This document shows, piece by piece, positions 13,044 through 24,658 of a stretch of DNA of 64,000 bases. Made by a program: the position numbers and the translations under genes. The stretch is from Panulirus ornatus. Lineage: Eukaryota > Arthropoda > Malacostraca > Decapoda > Palinuridae. The stretch spans positions 24,492,778 through 24,556,777 of the forward strand of contig NC_092289.1 in NCBI RefSeq assembly GCF_036320965.1, read 5' to 3'. Position 1 is the stretch's first letter, and every line of letters begins with the position of its first letter. A model generated the notes under the pieces. The model saw only the letters and a program-made list of their open reading frames with translations, made no database searches and was not told the DNA's origin.

Positions 13044-13185
13044 AAATATTAACCTAACCTATATTAGATGAGTCTAGTTTAACCTACTTTGGATTAGTCT
13101 ATCTTAGATTAGTTTAACGTAACTAAGATTAGTCTAACCGACCATAGATTTGTCTAACTTACCTTAGATTAGTCTAAATTTTTTT
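13044..13185. repeat. Decayed repeat around AGATTAGTCTAAC
   Basis: Five to six diverged units of roughly 27 bp, with AGATTAGTCTA cores joined by AACCTAAC-like links. Confidence 0.65.
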
Positions 13186-13190
13186 GAATT

Positions 13191-13969
13191 GGACATACTG
13201 TAAATTCCTCTCAAATACTTTAAATTTGGTTATCACGGATTAGTCTGAGTGTATTTCTTTAGTCACTTGAGGGATGGAGAAAATGTTATGCCAGCACCGG
13301 ATCAGTGTAAGGTTGTGGCCTGCCACTGCAGCAGTGTGTGTTGTACAAAAGGTTTTTGAAGATTTCCCTTAGTGTGGAGTCCTTTGTCCTCCTCGCTGAT
13401 GCAACCAGTAGATCGATCCCTGTCAACGTGTTTCCTCCTCTTCCTTCCACTTTGCCATCATCCAGCCTCTACATTGTGTCTCTTCCCTTCAGATTATCCT
13501 TCTCCGGTTGTGTCATTACCTGTTTGTATAGTACAGGGAGGAAGTTGTGCACTCTTGGTGATCCCATCTCTTGAACTCCCTAATGCTATCCACCATTTTA
13601 AAACTTATATTTACTCATAATATTTACATATTCCTCACTTGATGAATTTATGGTCAGACTATTGGTGTAGAATTTAACACAATTAAAGATGAAAGACAGT
13701 CACTTCCAGTGAGATTATCAAGAGTTCTCAACATATTTAAAGGCCATAAGGTTAGTAGATAGTTTCATTTGGAGCGTAGATGCCCAATTATTGACCCCTA
13801 ATCCCAGATTATCGTAAAAGCCCCGTTACAGCAACAGCATTGTTGGCAGTACCTGTAGTTTGTTGTGGGGAGATTATGTTCAATGGTTATGGTTTCAGTT
13901 TGGTAACGAGCGTCGATGTTTAATCAGGCTGTGACCTGAGTTGAGGGGCTGAGAGAGATAAGATTTTAT
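13191..13969. other. Unique DNA
   Basis: No gene or repeat family recognised. Confidence 0.4.
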
Positions 13970-14620
13970 GTCAAACAGGTAAATTTCCCCGGGGGAAGGG
14001 GTCTGCGATTGTTGTCTCGTGGCAGCGTTCACGAAAACCATACATTATGGGGCTATTTCCAGTTGTAGTGACCCATCTGGATGGATGTCTGCCGCTTGAG
14101 GAGAAGGACTGGAAGGTTTCTTTACATTGATTTGGATGTGTTTGCCTGAGTAACCAGACCTCAGTAAGAAGATTAATTTCATTTATTCCGTGTGTGATAC
14201 TAGGAAGATCCATCTCATGTTTAGGACCTTTGTTGTTTTGTAGCAGCCAGGAATGATTCTCATTGTTTCATTTTGTATTGTTTCAAGCTTTCCAAGCTTT
14301 TCGCAAGCGTTAGAGCAAGCGGAGGCGCAGCATAATCAATCATAGAACGGATGTAAGCGATGTACATCATGTTAACTGCTCTGACGTTGGCCCCAAACTG
14401 AGAGTTAGGGTCGCCTACAGCTTTGAGTGCCCTGAGCATCTTTCTACATGGGTGGTTGTCTTGTTTCTACAGTTGCAAGGGTTGGTTCAAACGCCTTGCT
14501 TTCACTCTTGCGTCCCTGAAATAGAACAGATGACTTTCTGTTGGGCAGGTAACCAGACATCCATCGCAGAAGCCAGCCCCTTCTGAGGGCCGTCATGGCT
14601 AGCATGTGGCGAGCAAGATT
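13970..14620 (-). pseudogene. Old LINE reverse-transcriptase remnant (second family)
   Basis: On the minus strand, about 14620-14480 encodes RRGWLLRWMSGYLPNRK followed by SSVLFQG, the lLxWixxYLxnRxxxVxf segment of Jockey/CR1-like reverse transcriptases. About 14460-14270 encodes RKMLRALKAVGDPNSQFGAN and then MMYIAYIRSMIDYAAPPL. After a +1 shift near 14263 comes MRIIPGCYKTTKVLNMRW, the thumb-region motif of arthropod LINEs. The segment that should hold the catalytic FADD box is missing between the first two blocks. It is unlike the family at 48 kb, and the frame breaks show it is ancient. Clade is inferred. Confidence 0.75.
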
Positions 14621-15668
14621 TGCTCTTTGAGAGGGTTGGCTGACCTCTGGCGGGTTTTGGAGGGTTGTGGCTGATCAAACCGGGTTTGGAGGGAGTGACT
14701 GGCCACTTCCGGGGTTTTGAGGGTAGTGACTAGCCATTTGCAGGGTTTGCAGAAGGGAGTTTGGCCATTGTCGGAGTTAGGAGGATGGTAGAAGGCCAGT
14801 GTGGTGATTTGAGTAAGGGAGTGGAGTTGTAAAGGATGAAAACGAGGTAGTTTTATTAAGGAGTGAGTAGACTGTTTTTGTCTGGAATTGGAGGTAGGAG
14901 AGTTTTGGCTTTGGACAGTTGTGGGTGTTGGAGGGCATGTGTTTCGTTGATGAAGATGATGCTGCCTGATGGGGGAGGCGAAATGGATGGAAGGAGGGAG
15001 AGGAGAGGAGAAAGCCGAGGATGGTTCAGCCACCGTGAAGCATGGATGACATAGAGTGTTGGGGTGGTGAACAGCATGAGAACTGTGCAACCATCCGGAA
15101 CATCAGCTGCTGGAGGGCGAGAAGAGAAGGAGTTTGTCGGTCTCCTGGAGGTAAGGTTGGGGAGAGACTGGTAATGTAAGGGAAGGTGCCGAGGTGGAGA
15201 GAATGGTGCGCAGGGAGGATGTTGATGGAGTTGGCGATGGCTAGATATGGGGCAGGTAGCCTGCCTGTACACTGTGACGGTAATGGATTATATGATGTCG
15301 GTGGCCTACGGAGGCGCGTGCCACCACCGTGGGAGGGAGAGAAGTGGGGAGGGCTACCGGAGTAAGGGAGAAAGTTGTCAGTAATGTCTTTTCTCAGTGA
15401 TGCTTCTGTAGCCCGTAGTCATCCTGTGGTTACTGCCTTAGGTGATAATGTGCTTCACATTGTACCACCAGCTCTCTTGTAAACTTAGACGCTTCCCATA
15501 AATCTGTCTCCGCTGTTCCTGCTCTTCAAATTTTTCTACGGCTTAGTGGACCTTCTTCTCGTATACATGCTGACTTATTCTCTAGAAGACCAGCTGAACT
15601 TTTATTTTTCGAATGACATTTAAAGAGTTATTCTAGGGATTAAGTTACATGGGAGAAAGTGTAGAGTA
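14621..15668. other. Decayed GGGTTTGG-rich repeat and unique DNA
   Basis: From 14625 to about 14830 phrases such as GCGGGTTTTGGAGGG and TGGCCA recur every 35-45 bp, an old minisatellite. The 163- and 138-codon minus-strand frames here are Pro/Ser/His-rich by-products of G-rich composition. No gene supported. Confidence 0.45.
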
Positions 15669-16932
15669 TGTGTCCGGAGGTAATTATGGCGCAAGAGCAA
15701 TCTTTTCTGGGATCCAGGCAAGAACAGATGTTGTATAGAGAGATGAGTTTCATCCCCCATACTGGCCTTGTGGCGATCACTGGGTCATCACACATGCCCA
15801 CTCATGAACGTCACTATGTTGGATCACTTGACCTTGTGCGTATCGTTATTTACAATCGTTACATCATCAAGACCTGTTCACGAAGCAGGTGGGCACAACA
15901 CCTGTTTGGAAGGACGTGTGGTAGCCATACTGGCGTCCACGTGAACAGAGACCTTTCCGTTAGCAATATGGTACCAAAGGTTTAGGGTTTTCCTTTATTC
16001 ACGGGAACAAATTGTGTTGGTTTGCGATGAGTCGCAGATGTTGAATTGCACCTTGCGTCATGCTGACACCAACACCCACACCCCACGTCCACGCATAACC
16101 CTAACCCACGATTGCTCACATCACACGCACACCCGAGAGAACCAACGTCCACCTCCTGCCATACCACTTACAAACTCGTAGGTTTACAACCTTACAACCT
16201 CAGATGTATCCGTATATCACGTAATACGTGTACCTCAAAACCCCACTCTCGCTTCCTTACACATCCCCCAAACCTTCATGTTTAATGGTGTAAACCTGTA
16301 GTCGTGATCAGTGACGTCATAATAATTCACGTCACTTGGGTCATGTGCACTTTGCACCTTATCACTGACACACTCACGGTGAAGTTAGTGAGCTCAGAGA
16401 TGATTCTTACCAAACATTACAAAATGTCATCCATGATGATATTCTCTCTCAGATTCTCGAGAAGTATCATAACTTATTGTAAATTGTACTTTTGTTATTT
16501 ATCTCGAGACGTAATCCAGTCGTTGTTGTTCAACTGTTGCAAACCTCACTTACCATATGAATTGTGTTGCCCAAATCATGTTAACACTTTTCTCATTAAG
16601 TTACCAACAATGTATTTCAGTCATTGAGCCTTCCCGCCCCCTTCCAGTCCCTGGATCTTTGGAACACTTTGTATTGTCTTTTCCGACATCGTCCACAGGT
16701 CACTCGCCGGGGTGGGAGGCGCAGTGATATAACCGCTCTTGCGGCAAAAATAAAAATCAATCATGGCTTCGTAAATCCAAACCCACGCCCCTTTACAGCC
16801 CGCCTACGCCTTCCTCCCTCCTCACACTCACCCACACACAAGCTGCTGGGTGAAAATAGACTTTTCTGTCCGGTTTTCAGAGATAAGTTTGTTGTCCACC
16901 CTGGTTCATTTTGTTTTAACAAGGTGTTGCAC
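15669..16932. other. Unique DNA
   Basis: No element recognised. A 105-codon plus-strand frame at 15668-15985 has no identifiable family or splice support. Confidence 0.35.
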
Positions 16933-16971
16933 TGTTGTTGTTGTTGTTGTTGTCGTTGTTGTTGTTGTTGT
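16933..16971. repeat. (GTT)n microsatellite
   Basis: Thirteen GTT triplets with one GTC. It reads as poly-Gln on the minus strand by chance. Confidence 0.9.
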
Positions 16972-18759
16972 AATTTCCTCCTCGCTTTTTTCATATATTC
17001 ACATTTTCTTCTTCCTTTTCTTCCTCCTATCATGTGGTCTGCCTCTGGTGTATTTGTATGTGCCTTACGAACTGTTCCTACCTGTCCGTCACAGTGACCA
17101 CGCAACTGTTTGTCTGGCGGGGGAGACCAGGCTGGCAGGAGACGAGGTGAGGACTGACCAGGGAAGACTGAGGGAAAGGAAAGAGAAGAGGAAGGGAGGG
17201 AATGAGAGTGGAAGTAATGGAGAAGGAGTAAGAGAGGTGAAGGAAAGTGTAAGAAAGTGATAACAGTAAAAGGGAAAGTGAGAGTTGATAAGTATGGAAG
17301 GCAAAGGAAGCGAGCATTTCTTGATGTTAAAGGAAGTGTAAGATGTAGGTGTGAGCGGCTAGCCGATCTGCTGCTGCTGTAGTCTTGGTTCTCAACACAC
17401 CAGTGAACCTTGTCATCCTCCACACCCGCCTGTAGTGCCAGTGCTCAACGTGCAGAACAGATGTTCTGTGTGTGCAAACCTTCTTAGCCCCATATTTCCA
17501 TAAGGACTTCCAGTCATATATGTAGAACAACCAAGGTATATGTAAGTAATGATATTTCTATTTTTTATATATATTATTTTCATCGTCTTTTTATATCGAA
17601 GCTGCATTAAAGACAGCAAGAACTTTGGTTGATGTTAATGGTGTCTTTAGCGATGGTATATGCTACCGTTCCTGCCACCATAACAGAGCATTGGTCACTG
17701 GGTAAAGTTGTCTCATTATTAGCGTAACCCCTGGTACAACACTTGAACACAACCCAGCAACCCTTCAGCACAACCTCTAATCACGTCGGCACTACCTTTG
17801 AGGACAATAGTACGACCCTTGACCGCGACGTGACCTTTAACCTCATTCTTAGGAACAAGGTCATCGGCTCATCGTGGTTAAGGATGGTAATATCATGCTC
17901 GAATGTTTACTGTGCATCAGACTACTCGTCAGAAAGGCAAGCTTTCATGAACTGGGGATGTTTGTGTAAGGTTCCTGGTATTAAGATACTGGTCAGTGGA
18001 TGATATTGTTAGCTCGCCCTCACATGTACATTTTTCTCCTTAACTTCTTGGACAAGACGGTACAACTCCTGGGTGTTGAGGACTGACCTTTGAACTAATC
18101 CTTGAGCGTTCGTAATGTTGTACTTAGTTATACGTAAGAAGGGTTCATGAGGCTAGCAGCAGCAGCCTGTACCTCTGCAAGATGTTTTACTCCTGCATAA
18201 AGGCATCTGGTTTCGTATGAGAACATTGTTTGCATAGGTTAAGGACGCCGTGGTGTGTAAGTGTGTGTTACTCCAATACGGTAACTGTCTCAGTAGCAGA
18301 GAAATGCGCACCTTTAGCAAGTGACCTTAGGTGTTGACGCCGTCTGGTTACGGTGGTCATCTCGACCCAACGGTATCTTTTGTTAGCCAGTTGGATATCA
18401 AGAACGGTTAGGAAGTGGGAAGATGAGGACGACGGGAAAAGGATATTGTGACGAAAGGCAAGTCGGGGAATAAAGGCAATTAGGAGACCAGAAAATAGAG
18501 ATGGTTGTGAAGACATTTAACAAGGACAGTTAAGGAATCCGATGCCAGCGCCGGTGTGGAAACCGGAAATAAAGTTGTCAGGGAGCGAGAAGCTAGGGCA
18601 GGTGAGGCAGTCGGAAAGGTATTTATAATTTCAGGTTGCAATATTCTTGATATACGTTTCATTTTATTTTTTCAGTGTATCAGCGTCGAACGTATGAGAA
18701 TATAATGACCATAACTGATAAGATATTTTCTATTTGTAATTCATATATTTATGTGTCCT
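16972..18759. other. Unique DNA
   Basis: A purine-rich patch lies at 17120-17300. Nothing coding was recognised. Confidence 0.4.
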
Positions 18760-18765
18760 TACACA

Positions 18766-18864
18766 CTGTTATATTTCTCTCTTGTGTCTCCCCTGATGAT
18801 GTGATTATTACACGAAAGTGCACTTGGGAACTTTTCGTGTTTCATTTTCCCCGTGGACTCATAG

Positions 18865-18866
<2 letters not shown>
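18766..18866 (+). mobile_element. Family E repeat, putative Penelope-like terminal segment
   Basis: The last 24 bp (18844-18867, TTTTCCCCGTGGACTC then ATAGGA) recurs in inverted orientation at 32272-32296, so this is a dispersed family. In both copies the shared block ends directly at an (AT)n tract. Upstream lies a hammerhead-like core (18789-18829). Penelope-like elements are known to carry hammerhead motifs in their terminal repeats; assignment to that class is inference, because no reverse transcriptase or GIY-YIG frame is visible here. Confidence 0.5.
18789..18829 (+). ncRNA. Hammerhead-ribozyme-like motif (type I, palindromic stem III)
   Basis: In order: stem I 5' strand TCCC (18789-18792); invariant core CTGATGA (18793-18799); one extra T; stem II GTG/CAC (18801-18803 with 18811-18813) and a 7-nt loop; core GAAA (18814-18817); GTGCAC (18818-18823); TT as the UH cleavage site (18824-18825); stem I 3' strand GGGA (18826-18829). 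AAGTGCACTT (18816-18825) is a perfect palindrome, so stem III would be tiny in a monomer but good in a dimer, as reported for ribozymes of Penelope-like elements. Predicted cleavage falls after 18825. Weak points are the 3-bp stem II and the extra base next to the core. Confidence 0.6.

Positions 18867-18935
<69 letters not shown>
18866..18935. repeat. (AT)n microsatellite
   Basis: A perfect AT tract of 70 bp between element E and the 3' end of a LINE tail. Confidence 0.97.
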
Positions 18936-18936
<1 letters not shown>

Positions 18937-19352
18937 GCCCATACACGCACATATACATACTTACACATACACAAGACATATGTATACACATGTACATATC
19001 CATACATGCTTGCCTTTATCCATTTCTTGGCGCTACCCCGCCCCATAGGAAACACCATCGCTATCCCCTGCTTTAGCGAGGTAGCGCCAGAAAGACAGAC
19101 AAAAAATGGCCACATTCGTTTACTCTCAGTCTCTAGCTGTCATTTGTAATGCACGAAACCACAGCTCCCTATCTGCATCCAGACCCCACAGACCTTTCTA
19201 TTGTTTACCCCACACGTTTCACATGTCCTGGTTCAGTCCATTGACAGCACGTCGACCCCGCTATACCACATCGTTCCAATTCACTCTCACCCTCATGTAT
19301 GTTCAGGCCCCGATCGCTCAAAATATTTTTCACTCCATCTTTCCAACTCCAA
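18936..19352 (-). mobile_element. LINE 3' UTR fragment
   Basis: Matches the 3' part of the LINE at 47979-48540, including CATTCGTTTACTCTCAGTC, CCGAAACCACAGCTCCC-like and CAGGCCCCGATC phrases. In LINE sense (minus) it is 5'-truncated at about 19352 and ends at the (AT)n tract. It contains inverted arms GGCGCTACC (19029-19037) and GGTAGCGCC (19080-19088). Confidence 0.85.
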
Positions 19353-19368
19353 CAGCAAGGACTTGACC

Positions 19369-19425
19369 CCGGGATCCTTGCGTGGTAGTTGGTAACACTA
19401 ATAGCTCGGCTATGATCGCATTATG
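19369..19425 (-). other. Weak tRNA-derived SINE-like boxes
   Basis: On the minus strand TAGCCGAGCTATTAG resembles a Pol III A box and GGATCCCGGGGTC a diverged B box. Too degenerate to be sure. Confidence 0.2.
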
Positions 19426-19462
19426 TGTTCTATGAAAGTGCACGTTCATATACACTATATCC

Positions 19463-19468
<6 letters not shown>

Positions 19469-19538
<70 letters not shown>
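19469..19538. repeat. (AT)n microsatellite
   Basis: A perfect AT tract of 70 bp, directly against the 5' end of a family D copy. Confidence 0.97.
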
Positions 19539-19540
<2 letters not shown>

Positions 19541-19672
19541 TGCCCACGTCTTCCCTGCGTGTCGTAGAAGGTGACTAAGAGGGACGGGAGAGGTTGGCTG
19601 GAAACCCTCCCTTCCTGTATTTCTTTCCAAAAGAAGGAACAGAGGAAGGAGCCCAGTGAGAATTTTTCTTCA
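19539..19672 (+). mobile_element. Family D short retroposon, partial copy D1
   Basis: Homologous, in reverse orientation, to the elements at 26163, 30921 and 32397: CCCTGCGTGTCGTAGAAGG, then CTGGAAA-CCTCCC, then CCAAAAGAAGGAACAGAG. Its 5' end touches (AT)n. The 3' part with the shared hairpin is missing or unrecognisable. Confidence 0.8.
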
Positions 19673-20448
19673 AGTGTTCATGGTATGTCAAGGTAATGTA
19701 TTGGTGTTGTTAAAGTACTGGTGTTGTACACAGGTAATGTACTGGTGTTGGTCAGGTATGGGTGGTACATCAAGGTAATGTACTAATACTGGTCAGGTGC
19801 TTGTGGTAAAGGAAATCTGAACTCATCATTAATATGTTGCATTTCTCAGTAAAATGAAATTGGAATTTTTGGTTGCGTTTAGTTAGTGGAATATGGGGTG
19901 AATTTTACTGGAATTTTTATAGGACTTTTTGAAAGTTGTTGGATAGAACATTCTGACTGAGTTCCTTTGTATTTCATTTTGAAACTTGTCTTGAAATTTT
20001 GCCGAGAATTTCTGGTTTGAATATTAACAGACATAGCCAGTGTGAACAGTTGATCGCAACTTGGAATTTCCGTAGACATGTGGAGTTGGTTTTACCGCTT
20101 TATTTTTCTCTCTAGACTTTTAAAGAAAAATATCGGAGACGTTTGTGTCAGTGTGCTACAGATGACGTAATGACTGTGTTTAACTACCTCCACCAACAAT
20201 GTTACCCCATGTGGCATCCTTTTCCTCTCCGCTTCTCCTCACTTAGTACTCCAGGACCACCTGACCTTCTCCCTAACATTTCTAAGGTCCTCCCTGGCTT
20301 TACCCATGATCACCGCCGTAAGTACCTCACACTACTAACAACTTTCCTACCTCGCCAGTATGACCATACAACCCCCTACCCCTCCACCAGCCCACCTCAT
20401 CCTCGTAATTAGCACTCCCCTCCCCCATCCTCCCAGACCACGTTGCTC
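19673..20448. other. Unique DNA
   Basis: A loose AAGGTAATGTACTGGTGTTG repeat occurs at 19680-19800. No gene recognised. Confidence 0.4.
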
Positions 20449-20899
20449 GAACTTTGCATGAGGCAGGCGGCCAGCCCCCCAGGGAACTTTGCATGAGGCA
20501 GGCGGCCAGCCCCCCAGGGAACTTTGCATGAGGCAGGCGGCCAGCCCCCAGGGAACTTTGCATGAGGCAGGCGGCCAGCCCCCCAGGGAACTTTGCATGA
20601 GGCAGGCGGCCAGCCCCCCAGGGAACTTTGCATGAGGCAGGCGGCCAGCCCCCAGGGAACTTTGCATGAGGCAGGCGGCCAGCCCCCCAGGGAACTTTGC
20701 ATGAGGCAGGCGGCCAGCCCCCCAGGGAACTTTGCATGAGGCAGGCGGCCAGCCCCCCAGGGAACTTTGCATGAGGCAGGCGGCCAGCCCCCAGGGAACT
20801 TTGCATGAGGCAGGCGGCCAACCCCCCAGGGAACTTTGCATGAGGCGGCCAGCCCCCCAGGGAACTTTGCATGAGGCGGGCGGCCAGCCCCCCAGGGAA
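20449..20899. repeat. 35-bp minisatellite, about 13 copies
   Basis: Units of 34 or 35 bp (the C run varies by one) contain GAACTTTGCATGAGGCAGGC followed by GGCCAGC and a C run. Copies are almost identical except the last few. One copy lacks an AGGC step. The minus-strand frames of 160-180 codons are repeat artefacts. Confidence 0.97.
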
Positions 20900-21051
20900 G
20901 AAACGTCAATAAAGTGCCGGGGAGGAAAACTTTAATTCACGTCGGCTGAGTTCAGAGGTAAGGTCGAAATTGATTTTAGTGCCAGAGTTGTGTAACTACG
21001 TCTGACCACAAGTTTTAAATTCCGTTTTGATGCTGGCGGCAATGGAACAAT

Positions 21052-21055
<4 letters not shown>
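20900..21055. other. Unique DNA
   Basis: Nothing recognised. Confidence 0.3.

Positions 21056-21115
<60 letters not shown>
21056..21115. repeat. (GA)n microsatellite
   Basis: A perfect GA tract of about 60 bp. Confidence 0.97.
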
Positions 21116-21117
<2 letters not shown>

Positions 21118-21291
21118 CAACACCTACCCTTCCAGCAGCCTTTCCTCAGGGATCTCTTATGACCATAGTCGTACATATTGACTATTGACTCCAGTAGCTC
21201 CGCCCAGGGCCTGGTGCAGCAGCATCCAGCAGCCAACAAACGCACACATTTATCACTGGATTCTGGGCCGTACGATTTCCTCCCCTCAAGG

Positions 21292-21426
21292 TTCCTCCTC
21301 TTCCTCCTCCTCCTTCTCCTCTTCCTCCTCCTCTTCCTCCTGCTCCTCCTCGTCCTCTTTCTCCTCCTCCTTCTCCTCTTCCTCCTCCTCTTCCTCCTCC
21401 TCTTCCTCCTCCTCCTCCTCCTCCTC
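21292..21426. repeat. (TCC)n/(TTCC)n polypyrimidine tract
   Basis: 135 bp with pyrimidines almost exclusively on the plus strand, mixing TCC and TTC triplets. Purine-rich on the minus strand (poly-Glu/Lys artefact frames). Confidence 0.93.
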
Positions 21427-21931
21427 AGCATTTTCTGTTCTATGAAGCAACACTAATGGCGATAACATCATTGTCAGCTGATTCGATGTGAAAACTCAGT
21501 GATTGGGGGATTCGGAGAGGGAAAACTTAGTGATCAATTGAGTCGATGTGGGAGAACGTTGTCACTAGAGGTTGGGCGGGTAACCTAGTGATCAAGGATG
21601 AGGTAATGTTGGTGATTATTGGATGGGATGAGGGAGAACTGACTAGGGGACTGAGTGTGTGAACAACATGATTAGGTGATATTTTGTGAAGATCTGGTGA
21701 TTTAGTGAGTACAAATTCAGTGTGTGTATTAGGTGTCAATATTTTTTGATCACGTGAATCATTGTGAAGATACGATTTATTCATTTGTATACTTTCGTGA
21801 ACAGGTGATTTAAGAGGATAGCAACTGGGTTATTAGTTTGTGTGTTGTACGACTCCTTGTGTTAGTCATTCTATAACATTCTTTTTAGCAATGATTCGGT
21901 CGTACGAATTTGTTTTATTGGATCATCCGAT
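21427..21931. other. Decayed GTGAT-rich DNA
   Basis: Phrases such as CTCAGTGATT and AACTTAGTGATCA recur loosely between 21490 and 21760, perhaps an old tandem repeat. No gene. Confidence 0.35.
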
Positions 21932-22502
21932 GAGCAGGCTAGCAGTGATGATGTTGGTCATGCAGTGTAGCAGGCTAACTGTGATGTTGGTCATGCAGTG
22001 TAGCAGGCTAGCTGTGATGTTGTTGGTCATGCAGTGTAGCAGGCTAGCTGTGATGTTGGTCATGCAGTGTAGCAGGCTAGCTGTGATGTTGGTCATGCAG
22101 TGTAGCAGGCTAACTGTGATGTTGGTCATGCAATGTAGCAGGCCGGCAGTGATGTTGTTGGTCATGCAGTGTAGCAGGCTAGCTGTGATGTTGGTCATGC
22201 AGTGTAGCAGGCTAGCTGTGATGTTGGTCATGCAGTGTAGCAGGCTAGCTGTGATGTTGGTCATGCAGTGTAGCAGGCTAGCTGTGATGTTGGTCATGCA
22301 GTTTCAGGCTAGCTGTGATGTTGGTCATGCAGTGTAGCAGGCTAGCTGTGATGTTGGTCATGCAGTGTAGCAGGCTAGCTGTGATGTTGGTCATGCAGTG
22401 TAGCAGGCTAGCTGTGATGTTGGTCATGCAGTGTAGCAGGCTAGCTGTGATGATGTTGGTCATGCAGTGTAGCAGGCTAGCAGTGATGATGTTGATCATG
22501 CA
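21932..22502. repeat. 33/36-bp minisatellite, about 17 copies
   Basis: Units of 33 bp contain GCAGGCTAGCTGTGATGTTG and GTCATGCAGT. Several units gain exactly 3 bp (an extra GAT or GTT), and one unit near 22300 loses 2 bp. GCTAGC in the unit is palindromic. Open frames on both strands follow from the unit length. Confidence 0.97.
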
Positions 22503-22642
22503 TTCTATACTGTATTCTGTATTGAAACTTCGTAATGAGGAAAGTGTGTTGTATGTAAACAATTAACAAATGATTTTAGAAGAAAAAATAAAGTGTTAGT
22601 TTGCTGCCTTGATTTGAGTTAGGTTTTTGAAAACGTGAACAT

Positions 22643-22646
<4 letters not shown>

Positions 22647-22728
<82 letters not shown>
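22647..22728. repeat. (CT)n microsatellite
   Basis: A perfect tract of about 82 bp, followed by five GTG triplets (22729-22744). Confidence 0.97.
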
Positions 22729-22731
<3 letters not shown>

Positions 22732-22744
22732 GTGGTGGTGGTGG

Positions 22745-23382
22745 AGCCGTCTGCCCGGCCCATCTCAGCCAGCCCGGAGCCATGATGGCTGGGAGAGCAA
22801 TACAGAATACGGAATTGGCCTCCGTTAGAGGATGGTAATGCCTTCAATATTTTCTCTCTTTTCAAGAGTGCCGATGAGGAATGGGAGGAAGATTGGTCCT
22901 GAATAGGCTTAGGAATGAAAAGAAGAATTGCCAGTAATGGAAGGCGGGATATAGGAGGACTGAGTAAAGCCTGGCAACCATTGAAGTTGGTCTTGGTTCA
23001 GGATTGGTTACGGTGGACGAATGATGCTAAACTGGCATTTTTGAATAACATTAACAAGGATTTAACCAGGATTTCTGAGTGACTTTATTAGGGATTTATC
23101 TGGGTTTCTGAATGACGTTATTAGCGATTAAACCATGAATTAAACCATGAATTAAAACATGATTTTACGGTGATGTCACTCGTTTAGTCGAGTCTTCACG
23201 AGCGAGCGATGAGATGTTGACGCCAGGTTGAGCCTGGCTGCAGGAGGTATCCAGCGCCGCTCTCACAACACCACAGTAAAACATATGATAGTTCGTCACA
23301 TACTTATCAAGTAGACCGCCACTCGCCTTACATGTTCTGGATTTTCATATATTTGTTCTTCACATTGTAAAAGTGAAAGCAT

Positions 23383-23417
<35 letters not shown>

Positions 23418-24658
23418 TCTGAGTCTAGGTCTGTTAACGTGTTTGTCTGGGTCAGGATCAGTGTGTACACGACTTACCTTTGAGATTGTAGTAGAGCGTC
23501 ATCGCTCCAGAGGTGTTGGTGTCTGTTGATGAGGGAGGTGGGTGTGTGCAGGGAGGGGTCAGTGTTGATCAGGGAGGTGGGTGTGTGCAGCGAGGGGTCA
23601 AGTGTTGTGATGGACCGTGCCAGGCGGCTGGTGTAGGCAGGAATGTTCACAGGATTATAAACAAAGGTTTAGTACAGTGTATCACTGTATGTAGCAACTC
23701 TCGTAGTCGAGAAGGTGTAATTAGGGTGTAGACAGCAACAGATGTCGGCATATAAGTGTGTTTAGTAACATTTGCATGGTGGTTGGTGGAAGACAATACA
23801 AACAGTAACAAGCGCAGACAGTTTTAGCAGTGGACGCTGGAAGTGTCAGGTGCTGGCAGGATGAGTGAAGTAGACAATACGGGACAACACAAGACCAGAC
23901 ACACGGTCGAGAGGTGTTTATGAAAAAGATACGTGCGTGCACCAGGGAACACCTTTTAGATGACCTTTGCCGGAAGACATGAAAGGAATGGCTAAATACT
24001 AGATGATAACGCTGAGGTGAAGGCAGAGATGCGGGTGGCCGAACATGGAGCCAGGTACAACATTTACTGGCCTGCCAGCTAATACTGACATTACCTTGAA
24101 AGTCCAGAGAAATTTCTGAGCCAGAAATTGTTCAAAGGTCCTGTGCCGCCTCAAGCGACTCATTAACGTCTTAATTACCGAGACAACTTAAAAGAACTCC
24201 AACTATATTCATTAGTGAAGAGGCGAGAGTCTGTGCACGACCCCGACTGTGTCCAGTATGTGCACGACGTGTCCTACCTAGGGAAGGTGTAGTAACCATG
24301 GCAGGTGTTTGCTGATCAAGACAGATATATGCTAAGTAAGACAGGTATATAGTGCATCAGAACAAATATGTGTGTGTGTGTGGGGGGGGGGGGGGGGACA
24401 GGTGCATACGACAAAAATAGCTGCGCCAGCTTAAGCTGGTGTTTCTTAACGATGGTGGGTACTGAAGTAGGTGTGCCACCTACGGCAGCCAGAAAAGGTG
24501 CAGGTGAGCGGACAGGTGCCCCGGTCACCTGGATGAGCCGTGCAGGATTCACCTGGCGTTGTCCGGGTCCGCGGGTGCCACCGCCGGAAGCAGAGAGCGG
24601 AAGTGGAGGGGCGTGTCTCAAGGCTGCCTGGCCGTCCACCGCCCCGTCTGCCGACCGC
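22745..24658. other. Unique DNA with (TG)n and G runs
   Basis: (TG)n at 23383-23415; TG then G16 at 24369-24397; a short duplicated phrase GAGGGAGGTGGGTGTGTGCA at 23530-23590. No gene recognised. Confidence 0.45.

Noticed and set aside
14599..15272. Two overlapping Pro/Ser/His-rich minus-strand proteins
   Set aside because: They follow from G-rich decayed repeats and overlap each other in different frames.
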